Assembly: GCA_026390435.1 (NCBI GenBank)
Contig: JAPLFY010000027.1
Coordinates: 53,343 to 117,342 of the forward strand
Reading direction: 5' to 3'
From: Pseudomonadota bacterium
GTDB taxonomy: Bacteria; Bdellovibrionota_B; Oligoflexia; Oligoflexales; CAIYRB01
Length of the DNA: 64,000 nt
The position numbers and the translations under genes were made by a program. This document shows positions 53,373 through 63,328 of the stretch, piece after piece (positions within the stretch are counted from its first letter, which is position 1; each line of letters opens with the position of its first letter). The notes below the pieces were generated by a model, which searched no databases, was not told the origin of the DNA, and saw only the letters and a list, made by a program, of their open reading frames with translations.

Positions 53373-55973
53373 ATGCGGTTGCAAAAATCAACGATTTCCC
53401 GCCCTAACCAGTGGCCATGCCTGTTGCTGATGGTAGCCCTCGCGATATCAGGCCTTACCGGTTGCCTTCGAAAAAAATCTTCGTCATCTGTTACTTCGAT
53501 ACCCAGCTCTCTTGTTCTCAGCGGAAGGGTCACCCTTACCGACAAGAGTCCAGCAGCCAGCGCCGCGATTTACCTTGGTATCAATCAAACAGCTATCACA
53601 ACAGCAGGAAGCGACGGCGCATTTACCATCACTTTAGATGCCAACGCCATTTCCTTACTGAGCGGAGAGGTAAAAAATAACTCGATTCGACTTTATGCAG
53701 TCGACGCCAAAGACACCGCACAGCAAGGCTCTAGCTCACCGATAAATCTCGGCGCACGTGGCGGAGTCGATCTAGCCGACATAACATTAAGCCAGACAGC
53801 TACGGTCAAGGGCGAAGTCCTACAGATTGCTAGTGGGAAAAAGCAAAGTCAGCCGGCTATAGGCGTTCGCGTTTTTTCCGGACATGCCGTCACAACCACT
53901 GGTGACGACGGTTCTTTCACCTTAAAAGGCGTGGTGCCCGGCACTGTTACTGTTGCGGCTGGTCCACTAAACTCCTCCGCTCAACAATCTATCACTGTGC
54001 AGCCAGGGCAGTTGGCGGCTTTAAAAAGACCCCTAGTCATTTTCCCCCTAACTGGGGTGAACGGTTTGCTAATACCGGACGCCAGTACCTCTGTTGCAGA
54101 CTTTGCCAAACAAGGTCGGCCATTCATGCGCACCTTCAACCCAGTGGCTAATAGCTCAGCCTACTATATTCGCTACTCTAGTGACGCTACTCAGCTGAGT
54201 GCCGCGGCAGCAGGTGGGGCTCCCTGGCAACAAATTAACGACAGCTTCGACTTCGATTTCCAGAAGAACGGTGGCTCGACACTTTATTATCAATTTGCCG
54301 ACATTCAACAACAGGGACTAAGTGAAGTCTTTACTCTACCTGTAGTTCTCGACAATTTTTTAGCGACTACAGGCCTGATTTTAGGCGACGGCTCAGGCAT
54401 CCTCACCTCAAACGTGGCACCGGTCACACTTATAGTTCCACCAGCGGCCTATAGAATGCGCGTCGCTCCAAGTATCGATACATTATTAGTGACGCCCTGG
54501 CAGGAACCAAAACCTAGTTTTGTCTTTAACTTTCCCTTTATCCGCGACCCTTCAACAAATTTCCTTCAGGGGTTCGGCAACGTCACACTGTACCTGCAGT
54601 ATCAGGACGCAGGTGGCATGGTCAGCCCTATGTATAACGCATCTGCGACGCTAAATCTGTTTCCGCCCGCCATCAGTCCTCAAGTCTTTAGAGTCAATGG
54701 CGGCGCTGTAGTTACGAGTACACGCCTGGTTCAATTGGATATCAATGTTCCGCCAAATGCATTTGAAATGCTGATATTTGAAGCGGAAACACCCAACAAC
54801 TTCAACACACCGATACCAACGCTTAATACCAATTCGACCCCCCAAACACGAAACATTTGGCTAGCAGCACAGCCCTCCAGTTTTTATACATTCACTTCGA
54901 CAGGCAGCAAGACGCTCTACCTGCAATTCCGCAGTATCGACCAAGCAGTAAGTCCGGTTTATAAGTACCCAATTATCGTGCAACCATTCCCTGATCCACT
55001 ACTCGGCGGCTTTTTGATTAACGGCGGTGCTCCCATAGCACTCTCGCCATTCTTGGATATAGCACTGAAAATCCCACCAACTGCGACCCACTTTAGGATC
55101 TTCGACAGTGCTCAAAGAGCCTTGATCAACGCAGCAAGTGTGACACCTAATAACTCTACTGGGCTCTCAGGAGTCTTTGGTATTGAGACCAGCCTAATAG
55201 TTCCTTGGCTGGAACTAACCCCGAATTTTATTTTTACTCCACAGGTATCATCGGGAGTTGTGACACTTTATATACAGTTCAAAAACCAGGATCATGATGT
55301 GTCACCCGTTTATCAGCGCACGATCAATATTCAGCCGCAGCCACCCGGTAGCGGTGCCTTTGCTGTCAATCCCGACCCCGTCACCCGTGACTCTGCACTT
55401 GTAACTACGTCGTCTTTGGTGTTCCTAAAAATCGTACCGCCGCCTGGCTACATTGGCGGAGCTATGACCATTTACGAAGGAAATATCCCTGATCAATTGC
55501 TCGCGAATTTTATCGCGGTACCTCAGCCAGATCCGATCTCCGGTGAACAACCACTCACCCCGTTTAAACTAACTGGAATAGGTGCTCACACCATCTATGT
55601 GCGTTTCAAAACCATTGATCAAGTCGGAGTGGAAACACTAAGTCCAGCAGCGCTCATGCGCACGATATTTTACGAACCATTTCCTCTAGCTCTGACAGGC
55701 ATTAAGATCAATAACGGCGCTGCGACCGTCGCCGTCGCAGACATCGGTAATGTTTTGCTAGCTCTGACGGCCCCTACTAACGTTACCAAAATGCGACTCA
55801 TCACAGACCTCATCGACGACTTATCAACAAAGCCATTTCAAGCCTTCAACGCAGCGATCAATAACTTCGCCCTACCCGCGAGCACTGGCCAGCACACCGT
55901 GTACGTGCAGTACCAGAACAATGATGGGGATATAAGTTCAGTGTTCTCGAGCTTTATCACGGTCATCCCATAA
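53373..55973 (+). CDS. Large repeat lipoprotein with carboxypeptidase-regulatory-like domains
   Basis: 866 aa from the ATG at 53373 (AAGGA Shine-Dalgarno); a frame seven codons longer lacks support. Lipoprotein signal ends LTGC. Two beta-sandwich domains of the CarboxypepD_reg type (about 50-225) are followed by six repeats of about 100 residues, each ending with a strand like TLYLQFRSIDQAVSPVY or TVYVQYQNNDGDISSVF. These are likely surface beta domains for adhesion or matrix binding. It diverges from the deacetylase-like operon. Confidence 0.7.
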   Translation: MRLQKSTISRPNQWPCLLLMVALAISGLTGCLRKKSSSSVTSIPSSLVLSGRVTLTDKSPAASAAIYLGINQTAITTAGSDGAFTITLDANAISLLSGEVKNNSIRLYAVDAKDTAQQGSSSPINLGARGGVDLADITLSQTATVKGEVLQIASGKKQSQPAIGVRVFSGHAVTTTGDDGSFTLKGVVPGTVTVAAGPLNSSAQQSITVQPGQLAALKRPLVIFPLTGVNGLLIPDASTSVADFAKQGRPFMRTFNPVANSSAYYIRYSSDATQLSAAAAGGAPWQQINDSFDFDFQKNGGSTLYYQFADIQQQGLSEVFTLPVVLDNFLATTGLILGDGSGILTSNVAPVTLIVPPAAYRMRVAPSIDTLLVTPWQEPKPSFVFNFPFIRDPSTNFLQGFGNVTLYLQYQDAGGMVSPMYNASATLNLFPPAISPQVFRVNGGAVVTSTRLVQLDINVPPNAFEMLIFEAETPNNFNTPIPTLNTNSTPQTRNIWLAAQPSSFYTFTSTGSKTLYLQFRSIDQAVSPVYKYPIIVQPFPDPLLGGFLINGGAPIALSPFLDIALKIPPTATHFRIFDSAQRALINAASVTPNNSTGLSGVFGIETSLIVPWLELTPNFIFTPQVSSGVVTLYIQFKNQDHDVSPVYQRTINIQPQPPGSGAFAVNPDPVTRDSALVTTSSLVFLKIVPPPGYIGGAMTIYEGNIPDQLLANFIAVPQPDPISGEQPLTPFKLTGIGAHTIYVRFKTIDQVGVETLSPAALMRTIFYEPFPLALTGIKINNGAATVAVADIGNVLLALTAPTNVTKMRLITDLIDDLSTKPFQAFNAAINNFALPASTGQHTVYVQYQNNDGDISSVFSSFITVIP

Positions 55974-56022
55974 TCGCATTCAGCGGTGGCAATGATTTTA
56001 CTGCCTATGCTAAAACGCAAGT

Positions 56023-58983
56023 ATGGATGCGTTATTTAAGCAAATAAGAGAGTCTGCTAGCCCAGCAGTCTGGTCAAAAGGCGTCGAGCTTGCTCGTCAG
56101 GACTCAGTCACTGGCGAGGAGCATGGCGATGAGGTCAAACTCCGGATCCTGACCAAAACAGGAGTCAGTCCGACGGTGACTTTGGTCCCTGCCGAAGAAG
56201 ACTGGCACTGTACCTGCGGTGATGACGAAGATCCCTGCGCTCATGTTGCAGCAGCCGTGATTGCCTGGAAAAGAGCTCGTGAGCAAGGCCGTCCGCTTCC
56301 GCAGTCACAAAAACACGCGGGCAGAATTGCTTACCTATTCAAGCGCGCGGCACAGGGGCTCACCTTCGAACGCGAGGTTATCAACGGTAACGATGTGGCT
56401 CCCCTTACGGTGGCCCTTTCGGCCATTACCTCTGGCCGAGTCTCTGGCCCGGGACTGACCGCCACCGCCGAAGACCTTGAGGTGGAAATCGCCCTCGGCG
56501 CTACCCGTCGAGGCCTGCTGCCAGCAGCTGTTTTTCCGCCACTACTCAAGGCTCTCAAGCCCCCCCTCACGGCCACACTAGATGGGGTTACCATCGTAAT
56601 AGATCCACGGCCAGTGGGTCTTATTGCCGAAGCGCGAGACGACGGGCCGGGAGTTCGTGTCCGAATCATCCAGGACCCTTCCATCACAGAACTTTTTGAC
56701 AACGGCGCAGCTCTTTGTGGCGACATTTTACGTCCGGTCGTGCTGCCACAGCTTACTCCCACTGAACGCCAGCTGCTGCGCGATGGCCAATTTTTCGGGG
56801 TGCGTGAACTAGCCAATCTCGTTGCAGAATTACTTCCCGCCCTGAGCCTGAAAATGCCTGTCCTATCTAAGGGACGCAATCTGCCAGAAAAAGAGGAATA
56901 TCTACGTCCCGAACTCGAGCTGACGACCTCCAGAAGCGGCGACCATTTACATTTACGCGCTGCCATTATCTACGGACGCGAGCCCCTGGCACGCTGGCGC
57001 GACGGCCACTTCACGATTCTAGGCGAGCGAGTTCCAGTAAGGGACCAGGCAATTGAGGCGGAGCTATGTGAGAAACTGCGCCTCAATCTCGGTATGGACC
57101 TACATTCGGAAGTGGTACTAGGCCCGGCCGAAGCCATTCGCCTCGTCCAAAGGCTGCATCGCTTTCCTGGCGTAATCGTGGGTGATGCCTTTGACGAATT
57201 CAAAGTCTACGCCACTTTAGTCCCAAGCATCGTCACGGACGATGGCCACGAACATGCCACTATTACGTTTGCTGTCGCCGGACACACCTCGGGCAAAGTC
57301 GAGAGCAAATTTGCCGACCCCGCACGCGTTGTGAGTGCATGGCAAGCCGGTGAGACGTTAGTTCCACTGTTCGATGGTGGCTTCGCGCCACTGCCCGTGG
57401 GTTGGCTACAGCAGTATGGCGAGCGCCTATTGGATTTCCTAGCAGCACGCGGTGACCCCGCGCAGCCAACGCCTCGACTCGCTTGGCCGTTGCTTGCGGA
57501 ACTAGCCAATGCTACCGATTGCCCCGAAGAACAACTGCCAAAGGCGTTGGTCCATTTCTGCGCCGAGCTCAAGCACGGCGCTAAGAGCTTACCGGTAACG
57601 GCTATACCTGCGACGCTAAAGGCCGAACTTCGACCTTATCAACAAGAAGGCTTTCGGTGGCTCGCATGGCTAAAGGGGCTCGGATTAGGGGCTCTGCTGG
57701 CAGATGACATGGGACTCGGTAAGACCGTCCAAACCCTGAGCGTGCTCAGTGGACGCACTCTGATTGTCGCCCCCACGAGTGTTTTATTTAATTGGGCGAA
57801 TGAGGTGCGAAAATTCCGGCCAGACTTAACCATTTGCCTTTATCACGGCAGCAATCGCGAGTTAGATCCGAAAGCAGATTTGATCATCACGACCTATGCT
57901 CTCCTTCGCCTGGACTCAGACCGTCTGTGTGCCGTTGATTGGGATTGCTTAGTGTTTGATGAAGCCCACATGCTGAAAAATCCGGACAGCCAGGCAACTA
58001 AAGCCGCCCGCAAAGTACGGGCTGGCTTCAAATTAGCCCTTAGCGGCACACCGGTAGAAAACCGCTTGGAGGATCTCTGGAGCATTATGCAACTGCTAAA
58101 CCCCGGCCTCCTAGGGGATAGGCGCTTCTTTTTGGACCGGTATGCCCGGCCAATCCAAAATGGCGACAGCGCTCGAGCAGCCGGCCTTAGAACTCGCGTA
58201 GCTCCATTTATTTTACGGCGACGAAAAGTCGATGTTTTACCAGATCTACCTTCTCGAACGGAAACAGTCCTTTACGCAGAACTGTCCACTGCGGAGCGGG
58301 AGCGCTATGAAATAGTGCGAGCCACAACGCGCCGAGATATCCTCAAACAATTGGAGAGTCAAAGCGGCGGTGATGGTGAGACCCGCGTCAATATGATTGC
58401 AGCTCTAGAAGCCTTACTTCGACTAAGACAGGCTGCCTGCCATCCAGACCTTCTGCCCGGAGTCACAGGCGAAGCATCTGCCAAACTAGCTTTGTTAACC
58501 GAGACCTTAATTAACTCTAGTCAAAATCAGCATAAAACATTGGTGTTTTCTCAGTGGACTAGATTTCTCGACCTCATCGAGCCAGCATTAGAGTGCGCTG
58601 GCATTCCCTTTCTACGGCTGGACGGCAGCACTGTCGACCGTCAGGCTATAGTCACAGCGTTTCAGACCGAAAATGGTCCACCTGTTTTGCTAATGTCTTT
58701 AAAAGCTGGAGGGGTGGGGCTAAACCTAACGGCTGCCGACCACGTGATCATTACCGATCCATGGTGGAACCCAGCCGCTGAGGATCAAGCTGCAGATCGC
58801 GCCCATCGAATTGGTCAAGAGCGACCAGTCTTGATTCAGCGGTTGGTGGCCCTTGATACAGTTGAGGAGCGCATCCTAAAGCTTCAAGAAAGAAAAAGGT
58901 CGCTTGCTTTGGCCGCTCTGCACGGTACCGAAGCAAAAACGACCTCTATCACACCTCAAGACCTACTAGCTCTTATCGACTAG
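56023..58983 (+). CDS. SWIM zinc-finger SNF2-family helicase
   Basis: 986 aa. An N-terminal SWIM zinc finger (CTC...CAH: Cys63, Cys65, Cys72, His74), a long middle region, then the SNF2/Swi2 motor: ADDMGLGKTVQTLS (Walker A, near 561), DEAH (near 646), ALSGTPVENRLEDLWSIMQ, and the C-lobe with LKAGGVGLNLTAADHVI, DPWWNPAAEDQAADRAHRIGQ. These remodel or translocate on duplex DNA; the bacterial group's role (repair, transcription recycling or defence) is not settled. It begins 49 bases after the repeat lipoprotein. Confidence 0.92.
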   Translation: MDALFKQIRESASPAVWSKGVELARQDSVTGEEHGDEVKLRILTKTGVSPTVTLVPAEEDWHCTCGDDEDPCAHVAAAVIAWKRAREQGRPLPQSQKHAGRIAYLFKRAAQGLTFEREVINGNDVAPLTVALSAITSGRVSGPGLTATAEDLEVEIALGATRRGLLPAAVFPPLLKALKPPLTATLDGVTIVIDPRPVGLIAEARDDGPGVRVRIIQDPSITELFDNGAALCGDILRPVVLPQLTPTERQLLRDGQFFGVRELANLVAELLPALSLKMPVLSKGRNLPEKEEYLRPELELTTSRSGDHLHLRAAIIYGREPLARWRDGHFTILGERVPVRDQAIEAELCEKLRLNLGMDLHSEVVLGPAEAIRLVQRLHRFPGVIVGDAFDEFKVYATLVPSIVTDDGHEHATITFAVAGHTSGKVESKFADPARVVSAWQAGETLVPLFDGGFAPLPVGWLQQYGERLLDFLAARGDPAQPTPRLAWPLLAELANATDCPEEQLPKALVHFCAELKHGAKSLPVTAIPATLKAELRPYQQEGFRWLAWLKGLGLGALLADDMGLGKTVQTLSVLSGRTLIVAPTSVLFNWANEVRKFRPDLTICLYHGSNRELDPKADLIITTYALLRLDSDRLCAVDWDCLVFDEAHMLKNPDSQATKAARKVRAGFKLALSGTPVENRLEDLWSIMQLLNPGLLGDRRFFLDRYARPIQNGDSARAAGLRTRVAPFILRRRKVDVLPDLPSRTETVLYAELSTAERERYEIVRATTRRDILKQLESQSGGDGETRVNMIAALEALLRLRQAACHPDLLPGVTGEASAKLALLTETLINSSQNQHKTLVFSQWTRFLDLIEPALECAGIPFLRLDGSTVDRQAIVTAFQTENGPPVLLMSLKAGGVGLNLTAADHVIITDPWWNPAAEDQAADRAHRIGQERPVLIQRLVALDTVEERILKLQERKRSLALAALHGTEAKTTSITPQDLLALID

Positions 58984-59058
58984 AATCCACACACACGCAA
59001 ATCCAGCCTAAACATGACAGATAGAGCGCAGATAGACTGCGCTATCTTGTTATGTCGC

Positions 59059-59367
59059 TTAGCGGGCGTTGTGACGGAACGTTTCGACCAGCTGCTTTTT
59101 CGTCAGCTTCAAAACCTGCTCTTGATAGTGATGCATGGTGTCGATCACTTCGCGGTTAGGAATGCCAAACAAATTGGTCAGCTTGGGCAATACTTCCAAT
59201 GGAGGAAGCGACACGCCGCGTTCCCAGTTACTAACAAACTGCGCCGTGGAATACTTAAGGTGGTGAGCAACGTCCCACTGGGTCAGACCAGCCTTAGAGC
59301 GCTTCTCGCGCAGAAAACGGCCCACAATTTTTTGCCTTAACACATGTTCGTTTGTTTCTGCCTTCAT
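59059..59367 (-). CDS. XRE-family helix-turn-helix regulator
   Basis: 102 aa. The N-terminal half is a Cro/C1-type HTH: FLREKRSKAGLTQWDVAHHL, STAQFVSNWERGVSLPP, LTNLFGIP. The C-terminal 25 residues form a helix (VIDTMHHYQEQVLKL) perhaps for dimerisation. A good GGACGG Shine-Dalgarno precedes the ATG. It converges on the SNF2 gene with a 75-base gap; the target is unknown. Confidence 0.9.
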   Translation of the reverse strand: MKAETNEHVLRQKIVGRFLREKRSKAGLTQWDVAHHLKYSTAQFVSNWERGVSLPPLEVLPKLTNLFGIPNREVIDTMHHYQEQVLKLTKKQLVETFRHNAR

Positions 59368-59825
59368 ATCCGTCCTTGTCCTTCATTCTGTGTACAGCGC
59401 AAGGTCTTATCAAAAAACTACCCGAGCCAAAAGCTCATCCGTACATTTCTGAAAGATTTTTTCGTATTTACTTAACCGTTTTGCTGCAGCAAGCCGAAAT
59501 AAACGCAAAAATTCTAATAAATTTTAAGTTTGGTACACAAATTATCTAAACATAGTGGTGTGTTGCGCCATAAGGGAAGCGATCACCACAATAAACGGCT
59601 TTAACTTTGCCTCTCCAGGCCACTAACAGCTGATGTCACTTTTTTGGACCTAAATTGCTCAGGAATAATCGACTCCCCCTGGCCAGAGCGGGCCCAGGGG
59701 GAGGATGTGTAAAAACAACAATACAATCAGCTACTTAATATTATTTTCTGGGGGGCGGGGCGCAGCGAAACATCAAACTAAGTTACAACACGCTATAATT
59801 ATTGGGAATTAACTAGCACGACAAC
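59368..59825. other. 458-base non-coding gap with a GC hairpin
   Basis: The part next to the XRE gene is AT-rich and presumably carries its promoter. At 59675-59701 a CCCCCTGGCC / GGCCCAGGGGG hairpin (one bulged base, six-base loop) is present without a U-run. No gene, tRNA or repeat family was recognised. Confidence 0.5.
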
Positions 59826-61136
59826 TTAAGGCAAGAACTCCCGCGTAATATTTCGAATGCCGCTACGCGTGACTAACACGTCATCTTCAATGCGAATGCC
59901 GCCACATGGAGCTAATTGCTCAATTAGCGCCCAATTAAAATAGGTGGCATTAGCCCCCACCTTCTGAGGGCCGAGCAAAAGATCGATAAAATAGATGCCA
60001 GGCTCAACCGTAATCAGATTACCCGCGTCTAAAATGCGCCTCGTCCGCAAATTTTTAAATCGCCCTGTGGATGGCGCTACCGCTCCCGTGCGATCAGATT
60101 GCGTGCCTCCTACATCATGCACGCATAATCCCAGCATATGCCCAAGACCGTGGGGGAAAAATACAGCTGAAAGCCCAAGCTCAACTGCGCTCTCATAGCT
60201 GATGCCACGTATTAAATCATGTTCGATGAGTAACTGAGCTATCTCTGAGTGAGCCTGAGCATGCAAATGTTCAAAAGATAGTCCAGGTTTTATCAACATG
60301 CAGAGTCTTTGCTGCAATTTACTCATTCCACTCAGAAGTGACCTAAACCCTTCCGGAGCTTCGTCGGCAGCATAGGATCTAGTTATGTCTGAGGCATAAC
60401 CTTTATATTGAAACCCAGCATCTATCAGAAAAGTTTTACCCATACGGGTCTTGTCGCGCTTGCGTTGATAATGAAGAATAGATGCTTTTTCATTTAAACA
60501 AACGATAGTTTCGTACGGCAAATTGTAGTCCGTACATCTGACAGCGCGTATATAAGCATGGTGTATGTCTAACTCAGATCCACCGGCAAAGAATGCTTCA
60601 CGAGCAGCTACATGACCCGTTGCTGCACGGCGCGTGGATCGTACAGTGCACTTAATTTCGTAATCGCTTTTAAAGCTTCGTTCCCAGTTTAGTCGAGCCA
60701 ACAGGTTTGAGGTTTCCGTCTTTAGTCCGTACGACTCAGCACGGTTTTTGTCTGGACCAATATAAGCCGTAAATGGGAGGTTTTTAACCTGTGCCCAGAT
60801 CTCATCTTCGGTGGCGAACGACTTCATCTCAAATTCTGAAAGCCAAAATGCATCGCTGAGATCGGCATGTTCATGCCAAAAATCTAAAGGCATATGGGCG
60901 AGCAAAGTCGGCTTTTGTCCAGGCCGTATTAATAGCAAATGGTTAGGCCCACGTGCGGGACACCAATGGTTAAAGTGGTGATAACTTCGAAAGGGATAAG
61001 ATCGGTCATCCTCAGTGTGGTAGTTCAGGGCGCCTGCCCCTATTACAAGCGCATCATATCGACACTCTCGTAGCGCCAAATCTGTTGTTTTCTGACGCTG
61101 AGCCATGTGTTGCCGAAAAAATGCAGCTAGTACCAT
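59826..61136 (-). CDS. pepQ: Xaa-Pro dipeptidase (M24)
   Basis: 436 aa. The pita-bread metalloprotease domain has all five metal ligands: Asp pair in FLIDAGFQYKGYASDITRSY, His in FPHGLGHMLGL, Glu in LITVEPGIYF and Glu in GGIRIEDDVLV. The N-terminal domain (FRSYHHFNHWCP..GPNHLLLIRPG) is of the PepQ type. It releases N-terminal residues from Xaa-Pro dipeptides in the cytoplasm. A GGGGCGG Shine-Dalgarno precedes the ATG. Monocistronic. Confidence 0.93.
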   Translation of the reverse strand: MVLAAFFRQHMAQRQKTTDLALRECRYDALVIGAGALNYHTEDDRSYPFRSYHHFNHWCPARGPNHLLLIRPGQKPTLLAHMPLDFWHEHADLSDAFWLSEFEMKSFATEDEIWAQVKNLPFTAYIGPDKNRAESYGLKTETSNLLARLNWERSFKSDYEIKCTVRSTRRAATGHVAAREAFFAGGSELDIHHAYIRAVRCTDYNLPYETIVCLNEKASILHYQRKRDKTRMGKTFLIDAGFQYKGYASDITRSYAADEAPEGFRSLLSGMSKLQQRLCMLIKPGLSFEHLHAQAHSEIAQLLIEHDLIRGISYESAVELGLSAVFFPHGLGHMLGLCVHDVGGTQSDRTGAVAPSTGRFKNLRTRRILDAGNLITVEPGIYFIDLLLGPQKVGANATYFNWALIEQLAPCGGIRIEDDVLVTRSGIRNITREFLP

Positions 61137-61339
61137 TTCCGCCCCCTTCGATCTGGAGTGAACCTAGGTGTTATTTCCCGCGATAGGATTCGCTTAAACT
61201 GAGCGAGCGCGAAATAACGCCATCGCTCTCACAATAAGCGGCATAAGGTTTGCAAACAAAGACTATAGTATGTTCAAGGCCTTGCTCCCATAATAATTTG
61301 GACGGGACATTTGACTCTCACTTTAATCAGGAGGCAACT

Positions 61340-62374
61340 ATGGCCATCACGGTAAATTCACGCAAAGGCTGCGCCGTAGTAGGCCTGTCTGGTAATGAGA
61401 CCGGCCAGGGCTTGCTCAGCACGGCTGTCACTCTTGCGCGCCGATTTAATATAGAGCTGCATTTAGTGAGTGTTGTAGAGCCAATACCGTTCGACTTAAT
61501 TGCCTTTGATTCGCCGGCCTACCTAGCCTATCCACCAGTCAACTTGGAAATTGAAGCACAGAGAGTCAAGCAGCGGGAAGAGGCTCTCGCCGATATTATT
61601 AAAAAGCTATCTCATAACCACGGTGTCGCAGCCACAGGGAGCGTGCGCAGCGGTAGTGCTGCCGCGAATCTTATTTCTGAAGCAGTGAGTCGTCATGCAA
61701 ATCTGCTCCTTTCTGGCTACGATAGTGAGGCTTTTCGCACTGGCGCCAGTGGCTTCACCACGACTTTAACTCTGATGCATGATGCTCCCTTGCCAGTCTT
61801 AGCAGTACCACACGCAAAGCCTTTAGATTTCTCCAAGCAAAACTTTCGGATTCTACTTGCCGATGACTTACTTGATGGAACTCAAGAGGCTGCTCGTAAA
61901 GCTTATGAGTTAGCGGCATCACTTCCGGGTAGCCACATTCGACACGTACATGTGTACGGAGATCTTCAGGAAAGAATACGAAGAACATGGCAAACTCTAG
62001 TCAATCGTTCTGGTATCCACTCAGCTGAAAGCTTGGTCACGAACGAGGACGAGGCAATCGCACTAGAGTTCAAAGCCAGAAAAGATCGCTTAAGTCGACA
62101 GGCCTATCCTTTCACGCAGTTAGCCGAGAAACGAGACGTAAAAGTCGAATACGATCTTCGGAGTGGTGATGTAGATGCCGAATTGCAAGTCGCATTAAAA
62201 GACTGCGACCCAGATATTGCGGTATTTGGCAGACATCACCTCCTTCATACCAGACCCCTCCTGATAGGACGGGTCCCGTTTCGGGCAATGCTGCACTTTG
62301 GCTGCGGTGTGCTCACGGTCCCACCACGTGGCGACCTATATGCTGCGGTTCCATTCCCAGCGGCTCACGTTTAA
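61340..62374 (+). CDS. Tandem universal stress protein
   Basis: 344 aa from the ATG at 61340, which has an AGGAGG Shine-Dalgarno; the 30 upstream codons are unsupported. Two UspA domains in tandem: the first has AVVGLSGNETGQGLLSTAV...LHLVSVVEP, the second RILLADDLLDGTQEAARKAY...SHIRHVHVYGD. The G-2x-G-9x-G ATP loop is not clearly kept in either half, so nucleotide binding is uncertain. Tandem Usp proteins respond to starvation and redox stress. Confidence 0.85.
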   Translation: MAITVNSRKGCAVVGLSGNETGQGLLSTAVTLARRFNIELHLVSVVEPIPFDLIAFDSPAYLAYPPVNLEIEAQRVKQREEALADIIKKLSHNHGVAATGSVRSGSAAANLISEAVSRHANLLLSGYDSEAFRTGASGFTTTLTLMHDAPLPVLAVPHAKPLDFSKQNFRILLADDLLDGTQEAARKAYELAASLPGSHIRHVHVYGDLQERIRRTWQTLVNRSGIHSAESLVTNEDEAIALEFKARKDRLSRQAYPFTQLAEKRDVKVEYDLRSGDVDAELQVALKDCDPDIAVFGRHHLLHTRPLLIGRVPFRAMLHFGCGVLTVPPRGDLYAAVPFPAAHV

Positions 62375-62382
62375 CCGAGATA

Positions 62383-62418
62383 AAATAAGCCAGCGGTCAA
62401 CCGACCTCCGGCTTATTT
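62383..62418. terminator. Bidirectional terminator between usp and the secreted protein
   Basis: AAATAAGCC and GGCTTATTT form a nine-base stem, extended by GGT/ACC, between two convergent stops (62374 and 62437). A-tract on the left and T-tract on the right give U-runs on both strands, the classic bidirectional terminator. Confidence 0.85.
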
Positions 62419-62436
62419 CTCACAATTGAACTTCTC

Positions 62437-63204
62437 TTAGTCTCTACTAGGCTTGCTATCGACCATGTAATTAAGCGACAAACCATTGAGCGTTCTGACA
62501 TGAATCAGATATTCGCCCTTCGGGCCTGACGTCCCTAGATCCTTCTCAATTTTGTAGTGAGTCGATAATTTTTGCGACGTACACTCGTCGCCGTCGGCAA
62601 ACTCTGAGATTGGCTGTACGATCAGGACACCATCCTTATCATAACTAGTCCGAATCTCCTTGGTCACCATACACCCTACCAGCATGTATGGGTAATTACC
62701 CTCAATGCGCAAGACTTCACGATCACCGCTGTCGTCAGCAGCAACGGTAGCTATGTCTACGGGCGCATACAAATAATCGTCCTGAGTCGCCTGCTTGGCC
62801 GCCTCAATATTTAATTTAATCGGGGCAACGTTGGGACTGCCCGCCAGCTCCACACTATAAGTACCCTGGTCCAAGATACCAAGATGCACCGGCTGTATGA
62901 AACTAATCATCACATCGGCACACATTGTCTGCTGCGCACGGTAGGATTGCGCGGTGATTTTGATTTTCTGAGCCTTCTTGTCAATATCGACGGACACTGG
63001 CCCCGTCTTGTAACAGGTGTTGGGGAACTGCCCCTTGAGAACCAGCTCGACGTTATCGTTGTCGTCAAATCCATGCGGCACATAAATTTTATCTACTGGC
63101 GCCCGGACCAAAGCCGGCTGTGGAAATGACGGCTCCGAAGCAAACGCGAGACCGCTGACCGAAAGTAGCCCACCCGACAGACATGCTAAGAAATTAGACC
63201 GCAT
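62437..63204 (-). CDS. Secreted protein of unknown function
   Basis: 255 aa with a signal peptide (cut near AFA-SEP). Two similar beta-rich halves are suggested: APVDKIYVPHGFDDNDNVEL...GQFPNTCYK in the first, and APVDIATVAADDSGDREVLRIEGNYPYMLVGC in the second, each with a pair of cysteines and a YxV-type end. This looks like an internal duplication. AGAGGAG Shine-Dalgarno. No family recognised; periplasmic location predicted. Confidence 0.6.
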   Translation of the reverse strand: MRSNFLACLSGGLLSVSGLAFASEPSFPQPALVRAPVDKIYVPHGFDDNDNVELVLKGQFPNTCYKTGPVSVDIDKKAQKIKITAQSYRAQQTMCADVMISFIQPVHLGILDQGTYSVELAGSPNVAPIKLNIEAAKQATQDDYLYAPVDIATVAADDSGDREVLRIEGNYPYMLVGCMVTKEIRTSYDKDGVLIVQPISEFADGDECTSQKLSTHYKIEKDLGTSGPKGEYLIHVRTLNGLSLNYMVDSKPSRD

Positions 63205-63328
63205 AACTTCTCCTCTTCTCAGGACAGGATCACCAGCAAAAAATAATTTGTAACTCTACTTCGGAACTATGCAATGTTAATGCCATCAAAACTATCAAAT
63301 GATTAGACCTAAGCAGTGCCAAATGACA

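Noticed and set aside
59675..59701. Hairpin as an intrinsic terminator
   Set aside because: It has no U-run on either strand and is far from any stop codon in the right direction (about 125 bases upstream of pepQ's stop on the other side). Noted only as a gap feature.
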